64,000 bases of DNA from Gonioctena quinquepunctata (taxonomy: Eukaryota; Arthropoda; Insecta; Coleoptera; Chrysomelidae), in the NCBI GenBank assembly GCA_018342105.1, contig JAFIRS010002381.1, positions 124,001 to 188,000 on the forward strand, given 5' to 3'. The number at the start of each line of letters is the position of its first letter. The stretch's first letter is position 1. The notes beneath the pieces were generated by a model. That model saw only the letters and a program-made list of their open reading frames with translations. It had not been told where the DNA came from and ran no database searches. Shown one piece after another: positions 11,409 to 22,867 of the stretch. The translations under genes and the position numbers were made by a program.

Positions 11409-12307
11409 ATGGAAACTCCGACAACAGTGCCGTGGACTGGTAGGATTAGCTACGAATCTACAATCACTATCAGTGTGGATAATTTACCTTCTTATAATGG
11501 TACTACAGATATCAAAGATTTTATTCGTGAAATTGAGTATTTGGCAGCTGTAGCAAGATGGACAGACAGTCAAATAAGTTCCATAGTTAGATTAAAATTG
11601 ACAGGAATCGCCATATTATTTATAGATGCAGATGATAAATTGAAAAATATAATAAATTGGCCTGGATTTAAAAAGGAATTATTGCAGCAGTTTAGCAGAT
11701 TGAAATTACCTGGAGAAGAAGAAAAATAATTTTTGAATTGTTATCAGGAAAATAGTGAATCAGTTAGGAATTTTCCATAAGATTGAGAGCATCCGCAGCG
11801 AAATTACGAAAATTTACAGGAATTAATAGGGTTGATGATGTATTAAAGCAAAAATTTGAGCAAGATACTCTTGTGCAATTTTGTATGGTATTGTTAGATC
11901 CTGTTAGAAAAAAAGTGTTATCTGTCAGTCCTGTCAGTTTAAAAGAAGCCATCAAATTAGCAGAGAAGGAAGAATTAATTGAGACACTAACAGCTCAGAC
12001 TAATATGAATTTTAGAAATTTCAGTACGTATGTAATAATGTGTACCCATTGCAATCGAAAGGGTCATGAAAAAGCAAATTGTAATAAGAAAAATTGTGTA
12101 TGTTATCATTGTGATAAAATTGGTCACCTCTCATATAGATGTCCAAATAGAAATAGCTTTCGAAATGATATATTAAGTGAATCAGGACCATGGTTTTCCG
12201 ACTTTGCTGAAGGAAACAGATTGAGAAAATTTGGAAAAATAAAGAAACCAAGAAAAAGGTTTTCTAACTATTCAACGGAAAATAGATTTCGAAGTCGGGA
12301 AGAATGA
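11409..12307 (+). pseudogene. gag: Gag of the LTR retrotransposon, one frameshift
   Basis: The first frame (11409-11729) begins METPTTVPWTGRISYES and carries a retrotransposon gag matrix/capsid-like block (LPSYNGTTDIKDFIREIEYL). A frameshift between about 11725 and 11783 leads into the second frame (to 12307), which has the capsid C-terminal helices and then two CCHC zinc knuckles, CTHCNRKGHEKANC and CYHCDKIGHLSYRC (about 12040-12140). These would bind RNA in a virus-like particle. The tail is Arg/Lys/Phe-rich. The gag start at 11409 is about 500 bases after the primer site. Confidence 0.75.
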
Positions 12308-12879
12308 ACGAAGAAGGACGTAGATTTATCAATCAATCAAATAGAAATCGATATCAGAATTTTGGGAGAGTAATGGACAAAAGAAAAATAGGAAATAGTT
12401 ACGCGAATGGAAATAGTCCAAGAAAGTATGGAAAAATGTCCGGATATAACAGGAATTTAAATAGAAAGAAGCAAGAAAAGAATGTTCTAACCTACGGTGA
12501 AGGTGAGGAACAGAAAAACGTTATTAATTTAGATAACGAACATAATAATTGGCTAAAAAGTTTGGACGAAATGGGAAAAAGATTGGAACACATGACCATT
12601 ATGATGAAACATGGGATGGAAGTAAATTTTGAAGAGAAGCTAATTTTCTCGAGGGAGTGCACGCCCAAAACGAATTGCCGAGTAATCAAAAATGGATTTT
12701 CACGCTATGAAATGAGTCCGGCCGGCTCGAATCGAATGGAAATGTCCGAAGATAGTAAAGTGTTTGAGACCCTAGGTTTCGAAGAAGCCGATTCAACGGA
12801 AAAGTATGGAAAATCGTCTATGAAGGAAGATAACAGAGGTAATCGACTAAACAAGTCAAATATGAGTGATGATTTGTAA
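12304..12879 (+). CDS. Charged ORF after gag, unknown function
   Basis: This 191-codon frame starts 4 bases before gag's stop (ATGA overlap at 12304) and shows no known domain. It is Asn/Arg/Lys/Glu-rich with low-complexity segments (NQSNRNRYQNFGRVM, NNWLKSLDEMGKRLE). It may be a continuation of gag by frameshift, as the composition continues smoothly. Where a gypsy-type element would have protease, no D-S/T-G motif is present. Confidence 0.55.
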   Translation: MNEEGRRFINQSNRNRYQNFGRVMDKRKIGNSYANGNSPRKYGKMSGYNRNLNRKKQEKNVLTYGEGEEQKNVINLDNEHNNWLKSLDEMGKRLEHMTIMMKHGMEVNFEEKLIFSRECTPKTNCRVIKNGFSRYEMSPAGSNRMEMSEDSKVFETLGFEEADSTEKYGKSSMKEDNRGNRLNKSNMSDDL

Positions 12880-13659
12880 GTGACATCATTCATCAAACTA
12901 GAGAAGAGTCGTGAAGATAGAAAATTGCCAAAGGTGGAAATTGAAAAATCCATGAAAATCAGCAAGGGTATGGAAAAAACCGGAACACCCTGTACAATAG
13001 GAAGGATAGTCAAGCGAGACAGCCGGAAATGTTCAAAAGACAGTCGTAGTGAAAGAGCCAGCTCATTCAAGAATGACACTTTTTCAACCAGAACAATGGA
13101 AGAAACCAATGATCTGAGAACGGCCATCATGAATAGTACGCCACTCGAAAGTGACAGTCTAAAAGTAGAAATTTATTCGTCAAAGAACGAACATTTCTTG
13201 CCTAAAGAAACAGAGAGATGGAACGGAAAAATGCCCATGCAGTACCACAACGGGAATGAAGGAAATTATGTTCGGAAAATGGAAAAAGATATACGGATCG
13301 GTATGAACGTTTTTGAAAATGAAAATATTCAAGAAAATAGCAAACCATATACAGGAAGTATCGGCATTGCAGAAGCTAACGCATCAAGAAATTTAGGGAA
13401 GATGATCGATGTAGAACATAGGAAATCGTGGAAAGACAGTCTAGGAAGTAGATATGAATCACCCAAGGGAGATATTCTACCCACCAGGAAGTTGGAAGTT
13501 GCCAAGAACCTCGGGATAGTCGCCAAAGAAAGTACTTTCGCAGTAGACGAAAATCAAAAGGCTGAATTTTATTTGCCCAAGGACAAAAATTTGCCGCCCA
13601 GATTATTGAATATATGCATAGTTAAAGCAAGAAGTAAAGTGAATTCAGAAAAAATTTAA
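12880..13659 (+). CDS. Charged ORF, continuation of the same region
   Basis: After one in-frame TAA (about 12877) the same frame stays open for 259 codons to 13659. It is Lys/Ser/Glu/Arg-rich, with loosely repeated pieces such as LPKVEIEKSMKI, FLPKETERW, ILPTRKLEVAKN and FYLPKDKNLPPRL. The repeated L/F-L-P-K/T pattern suggests diverged internal repeats. No homologue is recognised. A single stop separates it from the preceding ORF, so both may once have been one protein of about 450 residues. Confidence 0.5.
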   Translation: MTSFIKLEKSREDRKLPKVEIEKSMKISKGMEKTGTPCTIGRIVKRDSRKCSKDSRSERASSFKNDTFSTRTMEETNDLRTAIMNSTPLESDSLKVEIYSSKNEHFLPKETERWNGKMPMQYHNGNEGNYVRKMEKDIRIGMNVFENENIQENSKPYTGSIGIAEANASRNLGKMIDVEHRKSWKDSLGSRYESPKGDILPTRKLEVAKNLGIVAKESTFAVDENQKAEFYLPKDKNLPPRLLNICIVKARSKVNSEKI

Positions 13660-14054
13660 AATTAAAGAAAATAGCCAATAATGAATTTTCAACATCGAAA
13701 AAAACGTATTATGGTACAATATTTGAAAGAAAATACCGAAGAGAAAAAGGAAGTAGTTAAAGATATAAAATCATCAAACCGACCGTAAAAAAAAATTTAA
13801 GAAGTCATCGCTTGAAAATTCAGAAATCCCACAAATTGGAAACAGGATTGAACACATGAACCGACTGCAAGTTAATCAGAGAGGAGAAAAATTTCCACAA
13901 CTAGAAAATAGGCAGGAAATTATTTTAGAAAATAAAAGGATGAGTAACGTTAAACCCAGAGCGTCCTGTATATAGGAAAATATTATTTTCATCTAGGGAT
14001 GGTGATACAACTCCTAAAAATACGGTAGTATGCCACGGAAAAGCGATCAAACTT

Positions 14055-14493
14055 TTGCAAGAGAATAATTTGTTGATAGATATCAAAATGAATGAAAGTG
14101 GAGAAGAATTCCGCAAATTCATGAAAATACTAAGAATCAGAAATATAAATAGACATTTTCTACTGAGTGTAGGGAACATAAAGAGAATAGTTAGAATAGG
14201 GGGAGGAAAGAAGGATTGGAAGAATAGAACTTCAGGACGAAAGAATGATTTTGCAAAAATCGCAAGAAGAAACCCAAGAGGAAATAAAGGGAAAAATCGA
14301 TGAGAAAAATCAAGAAAATAGATCAAGGAAAATACCAGTGGAAAACCTAAAAATACTAGAAGATAGTAATCAAATTGAATCAACAGAAGATGAAGGGGAA
14401 AGTATTCCAGAGATAAATCATAGTTATCAGACACGTGGTACAGTAAAAGAGTTTCCATGGATTTATTCCAAAGCAAAAAGTCAAAATAAGTAA
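14055..14493 (+). pseudogene. Decayed 3' end of the retrotransposon coding region
   Basis: Two overlapping frames (14055-14303 and 14245-14493) continue the Lys/Glu/Arg-rich composition and end with SIPEINHSYQTRGTVKEF. A Tyr-x-x-R ending of this kind resembles the C-terminus of some gypsy pol proteins (an SYxxR-like tail), which would fit a pol largely deleted in this lineage. That link is an inference from a very short motif. Confidence 0.35.
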
Positions 14494-14499
14494 TTTTCA

Positions 14500-15960
14500 A
14501 AAGCAAAAAAATAATGCACTTATGAAGTAATAATAGTGTCAATATTTTCAAACCCAGTTGAGATCAAATAGTATAGTAAGCCAGTATAGATAAATAATTG
14601 GAAATCATGAAATCTTGCCAAGTATACACAAGCACGTATCGAAATGTGTAGTCAAAGAAATTGAAACACCCTGTAAATTATTGCGAAATAAATATTGATG
14701 GGACTTTCTACCTGAACCGTAACGCACCACGTACCTTAATCCCTCGTCTCGTGAAAGGGATAACGACGGAATGGGACAAAAATTATCTAGTGTCGGTTAT
14801 TCTACATGAAAATCGGACTTTTGAGTAAAGCATAGACAGTAAGAGAAAATTGAGTGTATTTCCTATAAAAAAATTGGGAAGGACTTTATAGACATTAATA
14901 AAGTATTAATATAAAACGGTTATAATTCTCTACCGAGAAGAGACTTTAGCATGTAATTAAAAGTGTAACATTGATAATGACTAAGTGAAATAACATTAAT
15001 CAAAAGTAAAAATGTGCGAAAAATAGCGGTGATAATAAAGAACATTTTAAAATTATCGTTAACAATTACGGATAATATAATATGGGTTTTTGAACTATAA
15101 CTGAGTTATTTACTGAGCATCGTACCGCAATGAAGGTTTGAACTTTTAATCCAATTAAGTTCACAATACACAAGGACGAATGCATATTCCAAGTCCATAG
15201 CCAGAGTGCAGAGTTGAAGGACCACCCAGGGAGCCTCGTCGCAAGTGTGCAAGGGTGCACGAATTATCCAACTAAATAGAAGGTTGGACCGTCACTTTAC
15301 CACTGGAGAGCGTTGGAACTACCACTTCACTGGAACTTTTAAAAATGTCAGGTGACATTTTGCATCTCAGAGAGGAGTCGATAATCGCTGTCAAATACGT
15401 TCACTACACGAAGGGTTGCTCGAAAAACTAACGACAAGGCCGTTTAACTCGCTGCAGACTGAGTGGAACTAAGTTCATATGGTTCGCAGATGTTGTTTAC
15501 ATCGTCCTTAGTCGAAGAGCAGACATAAGGTCGCTGGAGAATTTCAACCTGATTTCGCCAGACCGCAGACATAGCCTATATCACAGCAGGTGATGACAAG
15601 TCATATCTACAGGGTGGAGTTCCAATTCGAATATTATCCTTGCATCGTTTCAGAAGACATTGACTTAAAGGGATCTTTATTGAGAATCATATGAAGATTT
15701 GCATGTTAAAATTAGTATGATGTTAGAATAGTGATTATATAAATAGGGATATTGTTGACCATGTATGTGATATTAGGTGCATGATTGAATAAGGTAAAGG
15801 TCATATGTTATCATAGGTATTATGAGTAAGAATTTATTCAGGTTACTCATTGTGTGCTAAAACATTTGTCAGAGCCATAACAAAGTTGAGATCCCATACC
15901 ACTCATCTCTCTAAGATATATGGGTCATGAAAAAGGTATCAATTAGAATTAACACCTTTT
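14500..15960. other. 3' internal non-coding region of the LTR element
   Basis: About 1.4 kb between the last open frame and the 3' LTR shows no coding capacity. It ends in the purine-rich tract at 15961-15976. Confidence 0.5.
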
Positions 15961-15978
15961 AAATGGGAAATGGAGGTA

Positions 15979-17436
15979 TGTGATAAGCACACTACATCAA
16001 GTATTTCAAATATAGCCATATATAATACACTTAACTGAAGAATGTCAATATAATAAATCAATTTTCGTTCGAAATCAAAGGCGGCAGCATTAATAGTGAA
16101 ATAATGTAACAACTCATGAAGTCGACACTTCCCCTATCACTTGCATCGGCACATCAAACGAATCTCCAATCATATTTTCAGACATTCATAACTAATCTTA
16201 TAGTGCGTCGCGACAGATGAATGACCCGCGGTCTTTTGGAAGCGATAATAGGCGTAGTGATATCGGGAAGGATCTAAGGGCTTACGTAAACTATAAAAAG
16301 TATCGGCCCATTATGGTGATATATCATGGCGGCGTGTCAACTCAAAGCCTAGACGGTACTCGCCGACACATAAAGTATATTCTATTGTTTTCTTGCGGTA
16401 TCGTTTGAATACCGAAAGCTATATATATATATATAAGATTCTCCCTAACAGAAAAACGTTCATTCAGAATTCAGCAGACGATCGAGATTCATCAAGTATA
16501 GAGCAAGTTCTGCTTTAGTCTTCATAATTATGAAGCGAATTAAAGTGAAGTTTAATTTCAATTAGAGAAGATGCATTCCTATCTTCCTACGCCAAGAAAG
16601 CGTAGACTCCGTAAAGTTTATCTGAAGTGGCCAAGTAATCAAACATATCCAGAATCACAGTGAAAGTGTAACCATCAGAAATCATCTCAGTAATAACCAG
16701 ATGAATGGAATTAATATTTAACAAGAAGCTAAATAATCAAATTACGAATAGTGCAAGCGTAATAAAATTCGGTAATAAAACGGAATAATTAAGACTTATT
16801 TAAAACATAGTGTATTTCTTCAATGAGGGTAAGCGAATAAAACTGTTTATTTGGCAAGGTATATATGTATAGTGTAATAAGAAAATATTTCATTATTGAT
16901 TTCATAGTATAAGAAATTATTGATTTGATAAAAGTAAAAATATTATCAATTGTTAAAATAACTGAAGAACAGTTATTTCAATTGTCATCCCATATTTGTT
17001 TCTCATTTTAGGTTATTGTTTATTCACTTTCATTTTGACTAATCTATACATTGTCCCAGTAAATTATACCAGGGGTATCAATTGTTGTTTTTATTTTTTA
17101 GAAAATACATATATATATTGTCAAATCCCCCGCTTCATTACATACTGTGTAAAACATAATCTCAAGCCGCTCTGGGATATTGTTCCGTTATTGGTCAATA
17201 GACTGATAACACTCAGTATGGTTATTCTTAGCTATTGAAAGAACTGAAGAGCAGCCTATAACATTGGGTGGACAGGTGTGTGGTTTTTCAATAAGACCCA
17301 CCCTGTACGCCTATAACAAATGGTTGGTCAGATGGGGGGTATTTATTGATCCCCAACGTCCCAGCAGCCACAGCCTTTGGTTGCAGGAGTGGTGTATTAA
17401 TAAATAACGCCCTGTATATAATGGCCGCCTATAACA
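15979..17436 (+). repeat. 3' LTR (1458 bp) with an extended end
   Basis: It matches the 5' LTR from TGTGATAAG up to CACTCAGTATGGTTA (about 17225). It then carries about 200 bp absent from the 5' copy, in which the LTR-terminal motif CCTATAACA occurs three times (17255-17263, 17320-17328, 17428-17436). The last one is followed by the AACT target duplication and is thus the true end. Confidence 0.85.
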
Positions 17437-17630
17437 AACTGTAATCGGAGCAATGGACTGTACCCACACCAAAATTTACAAACCCTCAATACACGGTGAT
17501 GAGTATATTCATCGTAAAGGATACGCTAGCATAAATGTTCAAGTAACATGCAATGTAGCTGAACAATTAACAAGTGGCTCGGTAGTGTCCACGATGCCAA
17601 GACATTGGAGCACCTTTGTAAGTGGCGCCG
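17437..17630 (+). pseudogene. PIF/Harbinger transposase, 3' portion
   Basis: Directly after the AACT duplication the frame reads VIGAMDCTHTKIYKPS, then HGDEYIHRKGYASINVQ. This holds the first catalytic Asp of the Harbinger DDE domain. A frameshift near 17570 is followed in another frame by GSVHDAKTL, the usual block with the second catalytic Asp. The gene is lost at 17631, where another transposon begins. The third catalytic acid is not seen, so the enzyme is dead. Confidence 0.8.
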
Positions 17631-19008
17631 CAGTGGCGGAATCGGGCGACTGACTCCAGATGGCGCAAATTATCCGTATTTGCCACTGTGATAAATAGAG
17701 TATTTTTAAAGTGCAACAGTTAAAATTTGTTTGTGAACAAAACTGCAGTTGCATTGTGATTCGGCATGAATAACTTTTGAATTGAATTGAGCCCCGGTTT
17801 CGGAAATTGCCCTAGAATGAATAAAGTGCAGGAGACGAGTAGTCTGCGAACCGCATTTAACCACTGACACGTGCACTGCGAATACGTATTTCTCCTGTCA
17901 TCGTAGTGTTTACATGTAGTTCATTGTCAAGTTGAAAAGAGTTTTATATTCGTGATGGGTCAAGTGGTAGTTGCAACTGGGTTCTTACCCATTTCAAGTG
18001 ACATCGTTTTCGATAATCAGTCTGTGGAAAAAGGAGCCGCATTGGTGCGTTCGGGTGATGTGTGTCAGGTGCGGGAAATAAACAAATTGATTATTCCAGC
18101 ATACATGCGAAACTGATTAGCCAAGCAGCAGCGACAACAAATCAGTACTCTATCGAATTAGAGGTGACTGAATATTTTCACAAATGATTGATACAATTTA
18201 ATTAAAACTTACATGTCTGAGTAGGAGTAAATTACACGAATAAACAAAAATAAAAAAGAGATATTAATACATATTGGAGAAATATGAAAAAAAATATTGA
18301 AAATATTGTTTTTTTATACATACATACATTTTTACATGTTTTTCATATTGTTCGTTTACTGTCAGAATTTGACTAAAAAAATTATTTTAAATGTGTATTA
18401 CACGAATACAAATTAGATTATTGTAATTATTAGTATAAAAAATTCAATTGTTTAAATTAATTTGAAAATTGAACTTGCAAGATTTGTCAATTGACTATTT
18501 TCCTTTCGTAGATTGATTGTAACAGAGAAGTTACAAAAACGTCATGTACTTGCAGAGCGGATGCTTGTGGCGTCTGTAAACACGTTTACGTAGTATTTTC
18601 ATACATAAACGCTCACCGAGGGGCTTCCAAAACAAGTTTAGAACAAGAATGCGGCAAACCATCTGCAGTCAACAAGCGAAGTCGATGTATTCCAAACGTT
18701 TGTAGCTCACGATAGAACAACCATGAAATTTTCTTATTCGCGGGTGCACCCTACAACACAGCAGTGGTCACCCGACCACTCCTTTTTTTTCTTCACGTCA
18801 TTTACATTTGGTTCGAGGTTATTTGAGACCAACTCGTTCATTGCCATTCATTATTGTAGGCGCGCTTTTGACACTGTGCCTCTCTTTGATAGGAAGCTTT
18901 TGCGACCGAAAAATTTGAACCAACTCACTTTGTAGACAACCTTTTTATCACAGCGGTATATGGGGATAAGTGATTCTGTCTGGATCCGTTTTTCCGATTC
19001 CGCCACTG
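17631..19008. mobile_element. hAT-like non-autonomous element, about 1.38 kb
   Basis: The termini CAGTGGCGGAATCGG (17631) and CCGATTCCGCCACTG (to 19008) are perfect inverse copies. Subterminal sequences (a GTGATAAA block 60-80 bp in) also pair imperfectly. CAGTGGCGGA is a common hAT start. The flanking 8-mers do not match, so the duplication has been lost or the boundary altered. No transposase gene is present. It appears to sit in the 3' part of the Harbinger gene. Confidence 0.6.
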
Positions 19009-19106
19009 CGACGCTGCACGTTAAACTCCTCCCCCATGCTCCAAGTCCATAATAGTGCCCCAGTACGATGGTGCTGAGGTGTTTTCTGGCATAAAAACGT
19101 ATTCAA

Positions 19107-19686
19107 TCATTTGAATACGATTCTACGTTCTACCGCAAGAATGCATATTTTCGAGTACGATTCAATAATCAAACCTAACTTAAGAAATTTTCTGTTAGAA
19201 AGAACGATACTCTGCAACTGAGGTAATGATAAGTCTTTTGTGTCGTCACTTTCGTACTTTGTAATAATTCCTCCACTTCTTCTCATTTTCTTGGATAGTC
19301 TTGGCATATCACTTACTGATTCTTCTGCGTTTTCAATTCTATCATTCTCTTTTGATATGGTACTCCCCGTCGCTGTTTCATATCCAACTGATGAGGCCTG
19401 AGGAACTTTACAAAAAACAGTATTCGTTTTTTTTGCACAACATCCCATTGTTTTAGCTTATGGGCTCATTACCCGTAGCAGTCTTGTCAGTTTTTTTCTT
19501 TATACTTGTTTTCATATTGTTTTGTGTTTTTCTAAGCTGACCGACTTCCACTTTCTTACCTGCAGCACGTGAAAAATCATCTGATTATTTTTCCCATGTC
19601 TTCTTTGTAGATACCACTGATGGCAGTTTTGATTTTTCTTGAACATGATTTTCACGAATGAATTTTATGAACAAGCTTCTGTCCAT
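19107..19686 (-). pseudogene. Myb/SANT-like protein of the Harbinger element, broken
   Basis: Minus-strand reading from about 19686 gives MDRSLFIKFIREN, KTWEKISDDFSRAAGKKV-type and GQLRKTQNNMKTSIKKK-type blocks. This is the pattern of the MADF/Myb-SANT-like partner protein (MSANTD type) that Harbinger elements encode beside their transposase. It helps bring the transposase to DNA. A stop and a frameshift follow, then an open 113-codon frame (19448 to 19107) with an acidic, Ser/Lys-rich tail. The opposite orientation to the transposase is normal for this superfamily. The residue blocks cited cross at least one stop. Confidence 0.5.
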
Positions 19687-19759
19687 CTGGTTATTAGGGA
19701 GTTATCCTCTTCATCAGATAATAAATTACACAGGCCAACGACGAAAGATGGTGCGCTGA

Positions 19760-20090
19760 TTCGGAAATTAATAATAAAAAGTCGTATTTTTAAAAATAGA
19801 TGAAAAAAATATTTTTAATTATTAAAATATTATTAAGTTGACAATATATTTTAGTGTTATAAGGTTAGCAATAAAATCAAATGTTATAAGGTTGGTAGTT
19901 CTGGTAAACTACACGGCAGTTTGTTTTCTTCTAGTTAATATAATCTCGAATTGCAGTGCTGAACATATGTACTTTTCATTGACTTTTCAATATGGCTAAT
20001 ATCGGCTAACGCTTTCTGTTATATATGTGGTGACTTTGTAATTAAAAAACATCAAAGGAACATTACTGGCTTTGTAAAAAAACAACAAAA
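19760..20090. other. Non-coding stretch
   Basis: AT-rich; nothing recognised. It may include the right end of the Harbinger element, but no terminal repeat was identified. Confidence 0.3.
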
Positions 20091-20099
20091 TGCATCACA

Positions 20100-20315
20100 T
20101 CGGAAAATTTTAACAAAAAAAATAATAAACTCCGACACGCCAATTTTGAAAAGAAACCATAGTCGCAAAACTCATTCGCCATCTTGGAGCCGCCATATTA
20201 GATCAATGAATTTTGACAATAAATTAATTATCTCCGACCCAAAGAACACCCACATACCAATTTTGAATAGAAGCGCCCCATGATTACGAAACTCGTCCGC
20301 CATTTGGTTTGTTCT
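20100..20315 (+). repeat. Diverged tandem copies of a dispersed repeat
   Basis: Two neighbouring related blocks share CTCCGAC...CCAATTTTGAA.AGAA and AAACTC(A/G)T(T/C)CGCCAT, offset by about 120 bp. The same family lies inverted at 2434-2530. Confidence 0.6.
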
Positions 20316-21745
20316 CTGATAAATATTTCATAATAGATTGTCACCGGGATTATGAACACCTGCCAAAGTTTATCGGACGACTAGAAGTGGATAAAAATTC
20401 ATTTGCAAAATTTCACCCGAACGTACAAATCCAGAAATAAATAATAATCACAGAGAAACAAACAAGCGTTTGCGAAAAAACACAATTTTCCAAATATTGC
20501 ATAAATTAACTAGCAAAGAGGTGCACTACCCTCAGAAGGAAGTTATTTCTCGTGTGCCTATCATCAGTCAGGAAAAACTTCGTTACATTATACACTTTGA
20601 ACCTCTGGACCCCGTGACTGAATGTTGATTTTTATTTATCCTTCCCCAAACTACTCGTCATGATACGATTATGAATAATCTCCGAATCCGAAACTTTTAT
20701 TTTCTATATCTTGCTACTTCTAAGGACGTTATCAAAATCACATTCCTATTTCATTAAAGCCCTCGATGAGCGAAATTAACAATGGCGCTCTCTATCCGAA
20801 AACGGCTGGACTAAGAAGGTTGGTAAAGCAGGAACTATTTCTCGCTGTGTGTTTGAATTTGGCTATTTACTGCCCATTTCGTATTTCAAGTTAATGTCCC
20901 AAACTAAATTGTATGGAGATTTGTTTTTAATCGGAAATTGAACTATTTTCATGGGTCTTTCGTTTGAAATGAAAAAGAAGCATGTATTGGCTTATTTCCT
21001 TCAATTTTCGACGAAAAAAATATCAATTTTCGAAAAGAATTCAATCTTAATATTTTTAATTAGTACTCTGATCTTTTCTGAGTTCACCTACTAAATTTGA
21101 GTTCTCAAAGTGTAACCGTTTCTCGATGCAATTTGAAATAAAAATACACTACATGAACGCCCTCCTTAAACAGATTCATTTCTGGGTGTCAAAATCTAGT
21201 TGATCTATAAGCATTCACTTGAAATGAATAGTGTGGTAAATGAGGCACGCAGAACGGCAATGCAATTGAGCTAGGTTCTTTATGTAAGACATTGACTGGC
21301 TTCGTTTTTCTGTAGATCGGACTATTTTTCTGTAGACCGGTCTACAGAAAACTCGACCCAATCAAAATCTTAAAAATATAAGAAGGGGACACAACCAAAC
21401 TAACCTGATTTGGCTAAAATTGCTATCCAAGTTGAAGACAATCTAATCAGCTTCACAGCTGGCGAAGAGTTCGGTAGAGGTAATTTTTTCCGTTTTCTTC
21501 AAGAAATCTTAGTTGGGCACAATAATGACAGACAGTCGCTAGGCATGAATGCACTCAACCATCGACATTTGTTCAAAATATTGGATTGAACAAAAAGGAA
21601 CGGCTACATTTCGGATATATTTAGAGAGACTGTACCAGAATGAGAATGGAAAAAACGCAACGATTGCAAAAGCACCTATTTTTCACTTCGCATTCAAGAA
21701 GCAAAAATACATAAGTACCTACCACCGAACGGTATATCACAATGA
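20316..21745. other. Non-coding stretch
   Basis: No gene recognised. A short hairpin built on TTTTTCTGTAGA.CG is present at about 21304-21352. Confidence 0.35.
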
Positions 21746-21751
21746 ATGGAC

Positions 21752-22660
21752 TACCTAAGTCTGACGTCGTCACAAAAGGGAGGATCTTATGAACCTTTCC
21801 ATCGAAAATACAAATGCATGATAAATGCCCATGAGGAATTTATATTTTTCAGTTCATTCGTGATTGTGTTATAAATAAGGGTGGATATACTAATATTTTG
21901 TTTTAGTAAGGCCAAATTTAGGAATACCAATCATATTTTGTAGAGAGGTAAGGATTATAACATTTTTATGGCTTATTTAAAAGAGTTGAGGTTATGTCAT
22001 TTTTTCGTTTTGATTTGTTTTTCTGTATATTTTGCTTGAATATTTCGTTTTATTTCCAGAATTCTAAATAGAATTACTTCAAAACATATTTTGAAGCTTT
22101 CTAGCATTGCTAGCATGAAAGATAAAACATTGCAAAACAATGCAATTTGATGCTGATTTGATGATTATCGTATGCTAACATGTAAGAAAACATCATGTAG
22201 GGGTAGGCTTTAGGTACTTTTCAAATTGTACTTTTTTTATATAATATTATATTTATATTGTAGATCACACTGAGGAAATCAGCTGATATTACCTCTACCA
22301 CTTTGCCCCAGGGGGATAAAATGTCACCATATTGCCACACTGGCTCTGTTTGGACATTACAACATATCCATTACAGATAAAGAGTGTACTTGGAATACTC
22401 CAAAACAAAAAAGTTCCAGTAAAAGTGGCATAACCTCAACTATCTTAAATAAGCCATAAATATGTTATAACCCTCACATCTCTATAAAATATCATGGGAA
22501 ATTTGGCCTCAATATAACACAATATTAATATTTCCACCCTTATTTATAACACAATCACGAATAAACTAAAACATTCCTTATGAGCATTCAACACGCATTT
22601 GCATTTCCAATGGAAAGGTTGTAAGCTCAGCCCATCGTTTCTGACGTTACGACTTAGGTA
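21752..22660. mobile_element. Foldback element with long imperfect inverted arms
   Basis: The ends TACCTAAGTC (21752-21761) and GACTTAGGTA (22651-22660) are inverse. The arms remain similar for about 230-250 bp inward, including AACCTTTCCAT, TCGTGATTGTGTTATAAATA and ATAAGCCATAAA in inverse order. Flanking TA at both ends fits a TA target duplication of Tc1/mariner-type MITEs, though TA could also be part of the terminus. It is non-coding, and its transcript could fold into a long hairpin RNA. Confidence 0.75.
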
Positions 22661-22867
22661 CTCTCTCTCTCTCTCTCTTCACTTCTTGTCCTCTGCTTCA
22701 ATATGGCGCAAAATGGTCCCCGGCGGAAAATCAGTTCCCATCCGGTCTTCAACCGGAGTAGACAGGGGAGGTGTATCGAGGGGATGCAGATAGTCTTGCT
22801 CTAAGCAATACTGCATCCCTCATTAATTTTGCATGCACGTCTATGACGGCGGGACAATCACAACATA

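Larger units (their letters stand above)
9590..17436 (+). mobile_element. LTR retrotransposon, gag only, inside a Harbinger gene
   Basis: The element is bounded by LTRs (TGTGATAAG...TATAACA) and flanked by the direct repeat AACT at 9586-9589 and 17437-17440. A primer-site candidate follows the 5' LTR and a purine tract (AAATGGGAAATGGAGG) precedes the 3' LTR. The interior, about 5.1 kb, encodes a gag with two zinc knuckles and a long Lys/Glu/Asn-rich region. No reverse transcriptase, RNase H or integrase motif is visible in any frame. It therefore looks like a large non-autonomous retrotransposon that would need pol supplied in trans. Removing it restores the Harbinger reading VIGAMDCTH next to its upstream half. 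Confidence 0.85.

Noticed and set aside
13925..14551. 208-codon minus-strand Leu/Phe-rich ORF
   Set aside because: Antisense of the Lys/Glu-rich retrotransposon region; A-rich coding strands give hydrophobic antisense frames. No membrane protein is implied.
17623..19016. 8-bp target duplication for the element at 17631-19008
   Set aside because: TGGCGCCG and CGACGCTG do not match in any nearby register; the inverted termini alone support the call.
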